Origin: Clostridia bacterium
GTDB lineage: Bacteria > Bacillota > Clostridia > Oscillospirales > RGIG8002
Direction of reading: 5' to 3'
NCBI GenBank assembly: GCA_017620395.1
Contig: JAFZQJ010000012.1
Coordinates: forward strand, 60,014-124,013
Length of the DNA stretch: 64,000 bases
This document shows positions 43,241 to 50,759 of this stretch, piece after piece. Each line of letters begins with the position of its first letter. Positions within the stretch are counted from its first letter, which is position 1. The notes below the pieces were generated by a model. The model ran no database searches. It was not told the DNA's origin and saw only the letters and a program-made list of their open reading frames with translations. The translations under genes and the position numbers were made by a program.

Positions 43241-43843
43241 ATGAGAGTCTCTCTCAAACGCCTCGGCAAAAAGCCGTTTTTCGCCGTGCTGACCGAGGAG
43301 GGCGAGCCGCTCGGGCTCGTCGACTTCGAGGGCAAGGGGCGGCTGCGGCTTTCCGACGGCTGCGAAGCGGACGGGACGGAGCTCGAGGCGGAGATTGCGG
43401 AGAGCGAGAAGCGCATAGCGCGCTCTCACGCTTACTTCCTGCTTTCGCGGCGGGACTACTCCACAGGCGAGCTGATAAAGAAACTGACCGAGCTGCCCGT
43501 GAGCGAAAAAGCGGCGGAACACGCTGCGGCGCATCTTACCGAGCTCGGCTACGTTCGCGACGGCGAATACGCCGCGCGCGTCGCCGCGCACTACGCGGCG
43601 GCGGGCAGCGGACCGCTGAAGGTCTCCGCGGAGCTGCGGCGGCGCGGCTTCGATTCCGCGACGGCGGAGGAGGCGCTGGCGGCGCTCGAGGAGAGCTTCG
43701 ACTATCCCGAAAGCGCCCGCGCCGAAGCGGAAAAGAAATTCGGCCCGCTCGGCGAGCTTTCATGGGAGCAAAAAGGGAAGATAACCGCGTTCCTCGCCCG
43801 CAGGGGCTTTACCTACGACCAGATAAGCCGCGCGCTCGGATGA
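43241..43843 (+). CDS. recX: Regulatory protein RecX
   Basis: A 200-residue helical protein that inhibits RecA filament growth and its ATPase. The C-terminal three-helix repeats are visible: ARSHAYFLLSRRDYSTGELIKKL, AAAHLTELGYVRDGEYAARVAAHY, then VSAELRRRGFDSATAEEAL and ITAFLARRGFTYDQISRAL. An N-terminal beta part of about 55 residues precedes them. It lies 8 bp after recA, the usual order, and would be made along with it. Confidence 0.88.
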   Translation: MRVSLKRLGKKPFFAVLTEEGEPLGLVDFEGKGRLRLSDGCEADGTELEAEIAESEKRIARSHAYFLLSRRDYSTGELIKKLTELPVSEKAAEHAAAHLTELGYVRDGEYAARVAAHYAAAGSGPLKVSAELRRRGFDSATAEEALAALEESFDYPESARAEAEKKFGPLGELSWEQKGKITAFLARRGFTYDQISRALG

Positions 43844-43878
43844 CCGCGCCGGCTGAATAATCCGCAAAAGGTGATACT

Positions 43879-44460
43879 ATGAACCTTCCGAACAAGCTGA
43901 CGGTACTCAGAGTCATAATGATACCGATATTCGTCGCGGTGATATTCGTCACGGCGATACCGTACCGTTTTCTCATAGCCGCCGCGATTTTCGCGATCGC
44001 GTCGCTGACAGACCTGCTGGACGGGAAGATCGCGCGCAAGCGCGGACTCGTGACCGACTTCGGCAAGCTGCTCGACCCGCTCGCCGACAAGGTCTTCGTT
44101 ACCGCGGCGCTGTTCTGTATTATATGCGTGACGGAGGATCCGACGTGGCGGATGCTGCTGACGATAGCGACGATAATAATCGTCGCGCGCGAATTCCTCG
44201 TCACGTCGCTGCGCCTGCTCGTCGCGAGCAGGGGAGTCGTCGTACCCGCCGCCTATATGGGCAAGGTGAAAACGACGCTTCAGATGATAGCGATAATCTG
44301 CATCCTGCTCGAAACGCAGTTCGCCTGCGAATTGAGGGGGCTGATGTGCTTCGAGCACTGGATCGGATACATAACGCTCGCCGCGGCGGTCGTCGCGACG
44401 ATAATTTCGGGCTGGCAGTACGTTGCCGCCTACGGTTCGTATCTTGACCCCGAGAAATAA
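43879..44460 (+). CDS. pgsA: CDP-diacylglycerol--glycerol-3-phosphate 3-phosphatidyltransferase
   Basis: A 193-residue membrane enzyme that makes phosphatidylglycerol phosphate. The CDP-alcohol phosphotransferase motif is complete: DLLDGKIARKRGLVTDFGKLLDPLADK (about residues 51-77) supplies the DG-AR-G-D-D pattern. Hydrophobic helices flank it, and MNLPNKLTVLRVIMIP is the usual start. It lies 35 bp after recX. An inner AAAAGGTG precedes the ATG. Confidence 0.94.
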   Translation: MNLPNKLTVLRVIMIPIFVAVIFVTAIPYRFLIAAAIFAIASLTDLLDGKIARKRGLVTDFGKLLDPLADKVFVTAALFCIICVTEDPTWRMLLTIATIIIVAREFLVTSLRLLVASRGVVVPAAYMGKVKTTLQMIAIICILLETQFACELRGLMCFEHWIGYITLAAAVVATIISGWQYVAAYGSYLDPEK

Positions 44461-44516
44461 GGGGTTGGATATATAAGTAATTTTGCTTCCACGGAAGCGG
44501 AAGAGGAGCTGACAAC

Positions 44517-45617
44517 ATGGCACAGAAAATCAGAACGGCGATAATCGGCACCGGCGGTATCGCCAACGGCAAACACCTCAAGGGCCTCAGAGCAGTCAAG
44601 GACGTCGAGGTCGTCGCGATCTGCGACATCATCCCCGAGAGAATGACCGAAACGAAGCAGAGATATCCCGAGATCGCGGGCGCTGCCGAGTACGTCGACT
44701 ACAAAGAGCTGCTGAAGGACGAGAGCATCGACTGCGTACACGTCTGCACGCCGAACCGTTCTCACGCGTTCATCACCATCGACGCGCTGAACGCCGGCAA
44801 GCACGTCATCTGCGAGAAGCCCATGGCGACCTCCTATGAGGAAGCGGTCGCGATGTGCGAAGCGGCGAAGAAGAACGGCAAGCTGCTGACCATCGGCTAT
44901 CAGAACAGACAGACCAAGGAGCAGATCTACGCTCACAAGCGCATCGAGAACGGCGAGCTCGGCGAGATCTACTTCGCCCGCGCCCACGCGCTGCGCCGCA
45001 GAGCGATCCCGAACTGGGGCGTTTTCCTCAAGGAAGACGAGCAGGGCGGCGGACCGCTGATCGACATCGGCACCCACGCGCTCGATCTGACGCTGTGGCA
45101 TATGAATAACTACCGTCCCGTCATGGCGGTCGGCCAGACCTTCAAGAAGATCTGCCGCGACGGCAAGAACACCGGCAACATCTGGGGCGGCTTCGACGCC
45201 TCCGAATTCACCGTCGAAGATTCCGCGTTCGGCTTCGTCAAGATGGAGAACGGCGCGGTCATCAGCATCGACGCCTCCTGGGCGCTCAATATGCTCGACA
45301 CGCGCGAAGCGATCTGCACCCTTTGCGGAACGAAGGGCGGCATCGACTTCACCGACGGCGTCCGCATCAACAAGGTCGTCAACGACGCCATGACGATCGA
45401 GAAGCCCGACCTCAGCGAGGGCGGCGTCGCCTACTACGACGGCTTCGCGGGCTTCGGCCCGGACGAGGCGGAGTCCAACACCTTCTACGGCGCGGTACGC
45501 GGCGAGAACGAGCTGCTGGTCAAGCCGGAACAGGCCGCGGTCGTCACCCGCATCCTCGAGGGCATCTATAAGTCCGCGGAGACCGGAAAGCCCGTCTTCT
45601 TCACCTACGACGACTAA
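44517..45617 (+). CDS. Gfo/Idh/MocA family oxidoreductase
   Basis: A 366-residue NAD(P)-dependent sugar/cyclitol dehydrogenase-like protein. IRTAIIGTGGIANGKHLKGL is the nucleotide-binding start, CEKPMATSYEEAVAMC near residue 100 the catalytic signature, and GGGPLIDIGTHALDLTLWHM near 178 the substrate-binding helix with the conserved His. It differs from the copy at 28932. It is followed after 14 bp by a TIM-barrel isomerase, a frequent pairing in inositol or rare-sugar catabolism. No terminator separates it from pgsA. Confidence 0.92.
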   Translation: MAQKIRTAIIGTGGIANGKHLKGLRAVKDVEVVAICDIIPERMTETKQRYPEIAGAAEYVDYKELLKDESIDCVHVCTPNRSHAFITIDALNAGKHVICEKPMATSYEEAVAMCEAAKKNGKLLTIGYQNRQTKEQIYAHKRIENGELGEIYFARAHALRRRAIPNWGVFLKEDEQGGGPLIDIGTHALDLTLWHMNNYRPVMAVGQTFKKICRDGKNTGNIWGGFDASEFTVEDSAFGFVKMENGAVISIDASWALNMLDTREAICTLCGTKGGIDFTDGVRINKVVNDAMTIEKPDLSEGGVAYYDGFAGFGPDEAESNTFYGAVRGENELLVKPEQAAVVTRILEGIYKSAETGKPVFFTYDD

Positions 45618-45631
45618 AGCGAGGTAGAGAT

Positions 45632-46420
45632 ATGTATCTTGGCATTATCGGATGGTTTGATGAAAACAGCTTCCGCAACGCGGCGGAAAAGGGCATCTCC
45701 GCGCTCGAGTTCGATATCAACGACAACTACAGAGTTCCCGAGTTCACCGCCGCCGTTCCGCAGATAAACGAGTGGATAAAGAAGTACGGCGTTTCAGTCG
45801 CCGCCGTCGGTCAGTGGGGGACCGAGCGTCTCCTGCCCGACAGGACGCTGAACGAGGCGCAGATCGAGATCGAGAAGGAGCTGATGCGCTCCGCCGCCGC
45901 CGTCGGCTGCGGCGTTTACATCACCGGCTGCAACCGCGGAAAGAGTCTCTGGGACGACGACGCCGACTTCGCCGCCGCGGCGAAGTATATGCGCCGCCTT
46001 GTCGAATACGGCAACGAGATCGGCGTAAAGGTCTGCCTCTACAACTGCGACTGGAACAACTTCCTCGACAATTCCGGCGCGTGGGGCAGGATCATTCCCG
46101 AAGTTCCCGGCCTCGGCATCAAGTTCGACCCGTCGCACGCCGTCGTTCACGGCAGGGACTGGCGCGAGGAGATGCGCAAGTGGGCGAAGCATTTCTATCA
46201 CGTCCACGTCAAGGGAACGCTCTATCTCGGCGATAACTGCTGGGACTTCCCGCCCGCGGGGCTCGACGATTTCGACTGGCATTCCTTCATGGGCTATCTC
46301 TACGCCGGCGGCTACAACGGCTGCGTTTCGCTGGAGCCGCACTCATACATATGGCAGGGCGAGCTCGGCGAGAAGGGCATACAGTACACCGTCGATTACA
46401 TCAAGCCGATGCTTCTCTGA
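45632..46420 (+). CDS. Sugar phosphate isomerase/epimerase-like TIM-barrel protein
   Basis: A 262-residue xylose-isomerase-like barrel (AP endonuclease family 2 fold). The pattern of metal-binding acids and histidines is seen in LGIKFDPSHAVVHGRDW near residue 160, FYHVHVKGT near 188 and SLEPHSY near 233. Such proteins isomerise or epimerise keto sugars or cyclitols. Position right after the Gfo/Idh/MocA gene and before a strong terminator suggests a two-enzyme catabolic step. Start ATG 45632 has GAGGTAGAGAT upstream. Confidence 0.85.
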   Translation: MYLGIIGWFDENSFRNAAEKGISALEFDINDNYRVPEFTAAVPQINEWIKKYGVSVAAVGQWGTERLLPDRTLNEAQIEIEKELMRSAAAVGCGVYITGCNRGKSLWDDDADFAAAAKYMRRLVEYGNEIGVKVCLYNCDWNNFLDNSGAWGRIIPEVPGLGIKFDPSHAVVHGRDWREEMRKWAKHFYHVHVKGTLYLGDNCWDFPPAGLDDFDWHSFMGYLYAGGYNGCVSLEPHSYIWQGELGEKGIQYTVDYIKPMLL

Positions 46421-46437
46421 TTTTCCGCAAAAGTAAT

Positions 46438-46467
46438 AAAAACGCCTCCCGCGAGGGAGGCGTTTTT
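46438..46467 (+). terminator. Strong terminator at the end of the ddl-to-isomerase run
   Basis: AAAACGCCTCCC, GCGA loop, GGGAGGCGTTTTT. A-run and T-run allow bidirectional action; the minus-strand gene at 46502 also ends here. Confidence 0.92.
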
Positions 46468-46480
46468 GCTTACTTGAGAA

Positions 46481-46504
46481 GGGTAGAAGGGATTTGAACC
46501 CTTA
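46481..46504 (-). other. tRNA 3'-end-like fragment (possible attachment-site relic)
   Basis: On the minus strand TAAGGGTTCAAATCCC then TTCTACCC has the form of a T-arm (5-bp stem, TTCAAAT loop) followed by a 3' acceptor strand. The 5' part of a tRNA is absent; the sequence upstream is coding. The TAA stop of the SGNH gene lies inside it. Confidence 0.4.
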
Positions 46505-47941
46505 CGCCGTCATGATCGCGAGCAGGCAGACGCGCTCGCCGGTGGAACCCTTGTTCTTTTCCGATGACATATATATCTCTATCGTATGCGCCGCGTATTC
46601 GCTGCCGGCGTAGACGGTGGCGTATCCGGCGCAGTTTTCGGCGCCGTCGATGTAGTCGCATTCGAGGGTCGCGGCGTGCGCGCCGTCGACGTAGACCTCC
46701 ATACGCCCGCCGGTGCGGTCGGTAACGCGCCAGTACATCAGCGTGATATACTGCGCGTCCGCCTGATATACGAGCGGGGCGCCGCCCGGCGTCGCGCATT
46801 CCCAGCCGGCGCGGTCGAAGATATCGTAGCGCAGGCCGTAGCGGACGAAGCTGCCGAAGCTGACCGGGCGCTTGTAGTTCGTGAAGAGCCAGCCGTTCAT
46901 ATAGCGGCAGGGGGTGAGCCCGACGGCGGGTACGGGGATATCCGCGTCCGTGTTTATCTTATCCAGTTGGCGGCGCACGTTTTCGAGGAAGTTCGCGACC
47001 AGCTCGCCGAAGAGCGCGTGTCCGTTCAGCCCGAGGTTGAAGCCGTCGTCCGTCAGCGAGGAGAAGAAGAACTTGCCGTCCGCAAGCTCCTGCGCGACGG
47101 CGTGGCGCAGGCTTATCACCGGGCAGCCGTAGGCGCGCGCGATCTCAAGCTCGGTTTCGAAGTCGGAGTTGCAGGAGGCGTCCATCGTGCAGAGTATCAC
47201 GACGGCGATCGGCTTTTCGGCGGTGAGCAGCCGCCGCACGACGACCTCGAAGGTCTCTCTCGCCTCGGGGTTTTTCATATCCGCGACCGAGTAATCGAGA
47301 AAAACGACGTCCGCTCCGTCGTTTATGAGGTTTCGCCCTACGTCGTGCGCTCCGTAGCGGGAGTCGCTGCCGGAAACGCCCCTGAAGAGGAAGTTGAAAT
47401 TATCGCTGCCGTACGCGTCGGCGAACCAGCGCCGTATCGCAAACGGGTAGGCGTCCTTCATGTATTCGACGCCCTCGCCCGCCATGGCTCCGCTGCCGCA
47501 GAAGCCTACGGTAACGGGCGACCTGTCGATCGACGGGTCGGGGCGGGAAGCGGCCGGCGCGCTGTCTTCGCTCGAGAAGTACGGCGCGGTCTCCTCTGCG
47601 GCGAAAGCGGCTTCGCAGCGTTTGAGCAGACGGGCGAGCCGTATCAGATTGCCGGCGTAGAGCGTGCCGCCCGCGATGCGCTCGGAAGTCAGATGCTCCG
47701 CGGAGCTGACCGAACGCGCGCGCAGCTCGATGCTCGTCAGCGGCGCGTCGCTCAGGCGGTCGCCGTTGACGTCATAAAGCGGCTCGTACTCCGCGTCCGG
47801 AGTCTCCACCGCTTCGTTGGAGCCGAAATCGAGCCTGCCGCTCTCGGGATGAAATATCCCGTCGAGCCAGCTGCAGCCCGAGAGATTTGCCAGCGACAGA
47901 GCGAGCGCCGCAAGTATTATTATTGTAACGATTCGTTTCAC
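46502..47941 (-). CDS. SGNH/GDSL hydrolase-like lipoprotein
   Basis: A 479-residue exported protein. VKRIVTIIILAALALSLANLSGC is a lipoprotein signal with the lipobox cysteine at about residue 23. From about 140, VTVGFCGSGAMAGEG resembles block I of the GGSIT variant of SGNH hydrolases, FRGVSGSDSRYGAHDVGRNLINDGADVVFLDYSVAD block III, and LGLNGHALFGELV the catalytic His block. A C-terminal beta-sandwich domain follows. It may deacylate surface polysaccharide, but this is inference. GTG 47941 is chosen because GGAGG is 8 bp upstream; the frame stays open further but past the promoter. Confidence 0.75.
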   Translation of the reverse strand: MKRIVTIIILAALALSLANLSGCSWLDGIFHPESGRLDFGSNEAVETPDAEYEPLYDVNGDRLSDAPLTSIELRARSVSSAEHLTSERIAGGTLYAGNLIRLARLLKRCEAAFAAEETAPYFSSEDSAPAASRPDPSIDRSPVTVGFCGSGAMAGEGVEYMKDAYPFAIRRWFADAYGSDNFNFLFRGVSGSDSRYGAHDVGRNLINDGADVVFLDYSVADMKNPEARETFEVVVRRLLTAEKPIAVVILCTMDASCNSDFETELEIARAYGCPVISLRHAVAQELADGKFFFSSLTDDGFNLGLNGHALFGELVANFLENVRRQLDKINTDADIPVPAVGLTPCRYMNGWLFTNYKRPVSFGSFVRYGLRYDIFDRAGWECATPGGAPLVYQADAQYITLMYWRVTDRTGGRMEVYVDGAHAATLECDYIDGAENCAGYATVYAGSEYAAHTIEIYMSSEKNKGSTGERVCLLAIMTA

Positions 47942-47975
47942 GGCGTTCACCTCCCGCTGTGTCTGCCTGTAAAAG

Positions 47976-48004
47976 ATTATACCCCGTCGCCGCCTCAAAG
48001 TCAA
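47976..48004 (-). promoter_or_regulatory. Sigma-A-type promoter for the SGNH lipoprotein gene
   Basis: Minus-strand TTGACT (48004-47999) and TATAAT (47981-47976), 17 bp apart. Confidence 0.85.
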
Positions 48005-48133
48005 CCGGTTTGGAGTTTCAAAGGCCGCTTTTCGTCCGTTTGGAATAAATTACATATGAAAGTATATAAAAAACTTTTTGAAAATATCACGCATTCGTAA
48101 TAATATCACAATCCGACAAGAAAAGCGCCGTTT

Positions 48134-48201
48134 TTGGAAATATAATAATAATACCTATAATGTGCAACTATGGGTAGTTGTCTCCGTTTTCCCGCGGAGA
48201 C
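48134..48201 (+). promoter_or_regulatory. Promoter and hairpin leader for the first giant surface protein
   Basis: TTGGAA at 48134-48139 and TATAAT at 48156-48161 (16 bp). In the leader GTCTCCG (48180-48186) pairs with CGGAGAC (48195-48201). The surrounding 48040-48160 is AT-rich. Confidence 0.6.
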
Positions 48202-48230
48202 AGAGAAATCCTGATTCCGGAGGTCAAATT

Positions 48231-50729
48231 ATGATTAAGAGATCGATCAAAAAATCGGTCGCGGTCGCGGTGCTTGCCGGGCTTATTATGACCATGTTCA
48301 CGGCGGTCATACCGATGCTCGCTTCCGCCGCGCAGGACTGGGGCATTGAAAACGTGCAGTTAAAAGCCCTCCTGAGCTGGACCGACGGGGACCTTGCGAA
48401 CGTCTCCGCTACGAACGCGACTCTTTCCTTCGACATAGGAAGAAAGCCTTCCGTCGCCACAAGCGGTACGACTAAGAGGGATCCCGAGAAGAGCCTTCTG
48501 ATCACCGCGGTCGAAGACGGCGACGCCGCTTTTTCGAACTTTGACGCGGACGGCAACCCCGTCGCCGCTGATTTCACCAACCGCTACAACGAGGATAAGA
48601 ACGTCAAGGACTTCACCATCGTCTCTCCCGACGGCGGCGAATTCGAGGGTATCTGCCTTTGGGTGAATACCAACGTGCTCGGTACGGACGCGGTGAACTG
48701 CTGGCTTGAGATCGTCCTTTCCGACGGCGATAAGAAGGCCGTTATGAAGGACGCTGCGACCGTCGGAGCTCTCGGCTCCGTTGCGGACGGCGGCGACTAC
48801 ATGTACTTCAAGTTCAGCGACTTCAACGTCGACGAAGGCTTCAGCCCGATCGCGTTCTCGCGTATGGACGTGATTCTTCACGGCGCGAAGAAGGGGAATC
48901 AGCTGCTCATCAGCGACTTCCGTCTGTTCAACTTCTCGCAGTCCTACCTTGACGCCATGGAAGCCGTCAACGCTCTCTACGGACCCGAGGAATACGAAAC
49001 CGCCGCGTATGAGAATTTCACCTCCGCCTACGAGGCCTATATCAAGGAAACGCTGAACGGCAAAAAGGCGAGCGTCAACACCAAGAAGGACGCCCTTGAC
49101 GCGGCTATCGCAGAGCTCGGAAAGAAGCAGCTGAAGCTGTTTGACATCAAGGGCTTCCGCGCTTACAAGACCGAGGACATAGACGAGATGTACGAGCAGC
49201 TTTACTGCAACGCCTCGCTCATCACGAATAACCACAAGGACTACGTTTACGACTACGACGACGTCGAGGACGTTTACAGTCTCGAATACAACTCCACCAC
49301 GAAGCAGTGGGAGCGCGTCGCCGGTCCCAACGCTTCCATGAAGCTGCTCAAGCTCGTCTGCACCGAGGTCGAGGGCTGGATGGAGTTTATGAACTACGAC
49401 CGCGAAGAGAAGCTGGAAGACGGTCAGCCTATCCCGATCAACGACGACTTCTTCGGAAAGGATATGAGCGGTTACACCGGCCTGCGCTTCTATATGAATT
49501 TCCGCAACATCCCCGAGAGCTACGCCAAGTCGGTCGACGTTATCATCGGCACCTACGGGCAGGAGCCCAATCAGATCTTCACCTCGCATATGGAACTCCC
49601 GGATAACGAAGAGATGAAGAAGAGAAACTACAGCGGCTACTATGAAGTGCCGTTCTCCTCCTTCGATAATCAGGAACTGCTCCCCGAATATATGGATAAG
49701 CTCGACACCTTCGGTCTGAGGTTCAACGACATCACAAACGGCGTCGAGGTCGCGATCACCGACGTCAAGGCGTACATCTACGTTGACACGAAGGCGCAGA
49801 AGGCGAAGCTTGTCAATCTCATTGAAGACATCGAGAACGAATACGAAGAGAGCTTCTGGTCCAGACAGTCCTGGGCGAAGCTGATCGAAGAAAAGAACGC
49901 CGCGCTCAAGATCGCGGGTACCAAGGACGTCACTCAGGAAGCGATCGACGCCGAATACGAGAAACTTTCCGCCGCGGTCGCAAACCTCAAGAAGCCGCAG
50001 TACGCGCTGCTCCGCTTCCCCGGCTTCGCGCCGTGGACCGCCGACCAGCTCAAGCAGATGGTCAACAACGGCGGTAACTTCTCGATCACGAGAGACCAGG
50101 CGTATCTCGCCAAGGATGAGAACGGCAACGACGTCACCGACGCCGGCCTGCTTATCGAGTACAAGTCCGGCGCGATCCAGCTTTACAGCTACTCCAACGC
50201 GAACTCCGGCGAGACTGCCGAGTATAAGCGCCTCGAGGCCGTAACGACGCCGTTCGGCGGCAGAAACGCCACCGGTTACGACGGCATCCGCGTTTACCTC
50301 TATATGCCTAAGGGCGGCGCGCCCACGCGTATGTCGATGACGATCGGCAACTGCAACGCGTTCATGCCGATACTGACGGCGACCTGCACGGTCGACACGT
50401 CGGATATGAAGGAGAGCGGATACGTCTACTTCCCCTTCAACGCCTTCAAGCTTTCCAAGAACGATCTGTCGCTCGACTATGAGTTCCTGGATTATTTCGC
50501 TATCAACATTCAGGGCAGCTATCTTGTTCAGGAAGCGTTCTACTGCCTGTCCGATATAGCGGCGTATAAGATCCTCGACGACGAAGGCAACCCGCTCGAC
50601 GGCGACCTGCCCGGAGCCGAGGCTCCCGTGTCGCTGCTGCCGACGATAGCCGTCAGCCTGCTTGCGTTCGCCGCGTGCATGCTGATGATGACCAAAAAGG
50701 CCTCCCGCGCTAAGCGCAGCGGTCGCTGA
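48231..50729 (+). CDS. Giant modular surface protein A (beta-sandwich and FIVAR-like modules)
   Basis: An 832-residue protein with signal peptide (about 1-34) and a C-terminal helix plus basic tail (LLPTIAVSLLAFAACMLMM...KKASRAKRSGR). Between them three beta-rich modules of 170-220 residues alternate with two helical modules of about 65 residues. The helical ones (YETAAYENFTSAYEAYIKETL; WSRQSWAKLIEEKNAALKIAG...LSAAVANLKKP) look like FIVAR domains. Beta modules contain a GYTGLRFYM or GYDGIRVYL strand and end in an ITDVKAY-type strand, as carbohydrate-binding jelly rolls do. No catalytic motif seen. A role in glycan binding at the surface is inferred. GGAGG 7 bp before ATG fixes the start. Confidence 0.75.
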   Translation: MIKRSIKKSVAVAVLAGLIMTMFTAVIPMLASAAQDWGIENVQLKALLSWTDGDLANVSATNATLSFDIGRKPSVATSGTTKRDPEKSLLITAVEDGDAAFSNFDADGNPVAADFTNRYNEDKNVKDFTIVSPDGGEFEGICLWVNTNVLGTDAVNCWLEIVLSDGDKKAVMKDAATVGALGSVADGGDYMYFKFSDFNVDEGFSPIAFSRMDVILHGAKKGNQLLISDFRLFNFSQSYLDAMEAVNALYGPEEYETAAYENFTSAYEAYIKETLNGKKASVNTKKDALDAAIAELGKKQLKLFDIKGFRAYKTEDIDEMYEQLYCNASLITNNHKDYVYDYDDVEDVYSLEYNSTTKQWERVAGPNASMKLLKLVCTEVEGWMEFMNYDREEKLEDGQPIPINDDFFGKDMSGYTGLRFYMNFRNIPESYAKSVDVIIGTYGQEPNQIFTSHMELPDNEEMKKRNYSGYYEVPFSSFDNQELLPEYMDKLDTFGLRFNDITNGVEVAITDVKAYIYVDTKAQKAKLVNLIEDIENEYEESFWSRQSWAKLIEEKNAALKIAGTKDVTQEAIDAEYEKLSAAVANLKKPQYALLRFPGFAPWTADQLKQMVNNGGNFSITRDQAYLAKDENGNDVTDAGLLIEYKSGAIQLYSYSNANSGETAEYKRLEAVTTPFGGRNATGYDGIRVYLYMPKGGAPTRMSMTIGNCNAFMPILTATCTVDTSDMKESGYVYFPFNAFKLSKNDLSLDYEFLDYFAINIQGSYLVQEAFYCLSDIAAYKILDDEGNPLDGDLPGAEAPVSLLPTIAVSLLAFAACMLMMTKKASRAKRSGR

Positions 50730-50759
50730 GCGCGTGTCGGGAAAAGGAGGAACTGACTT

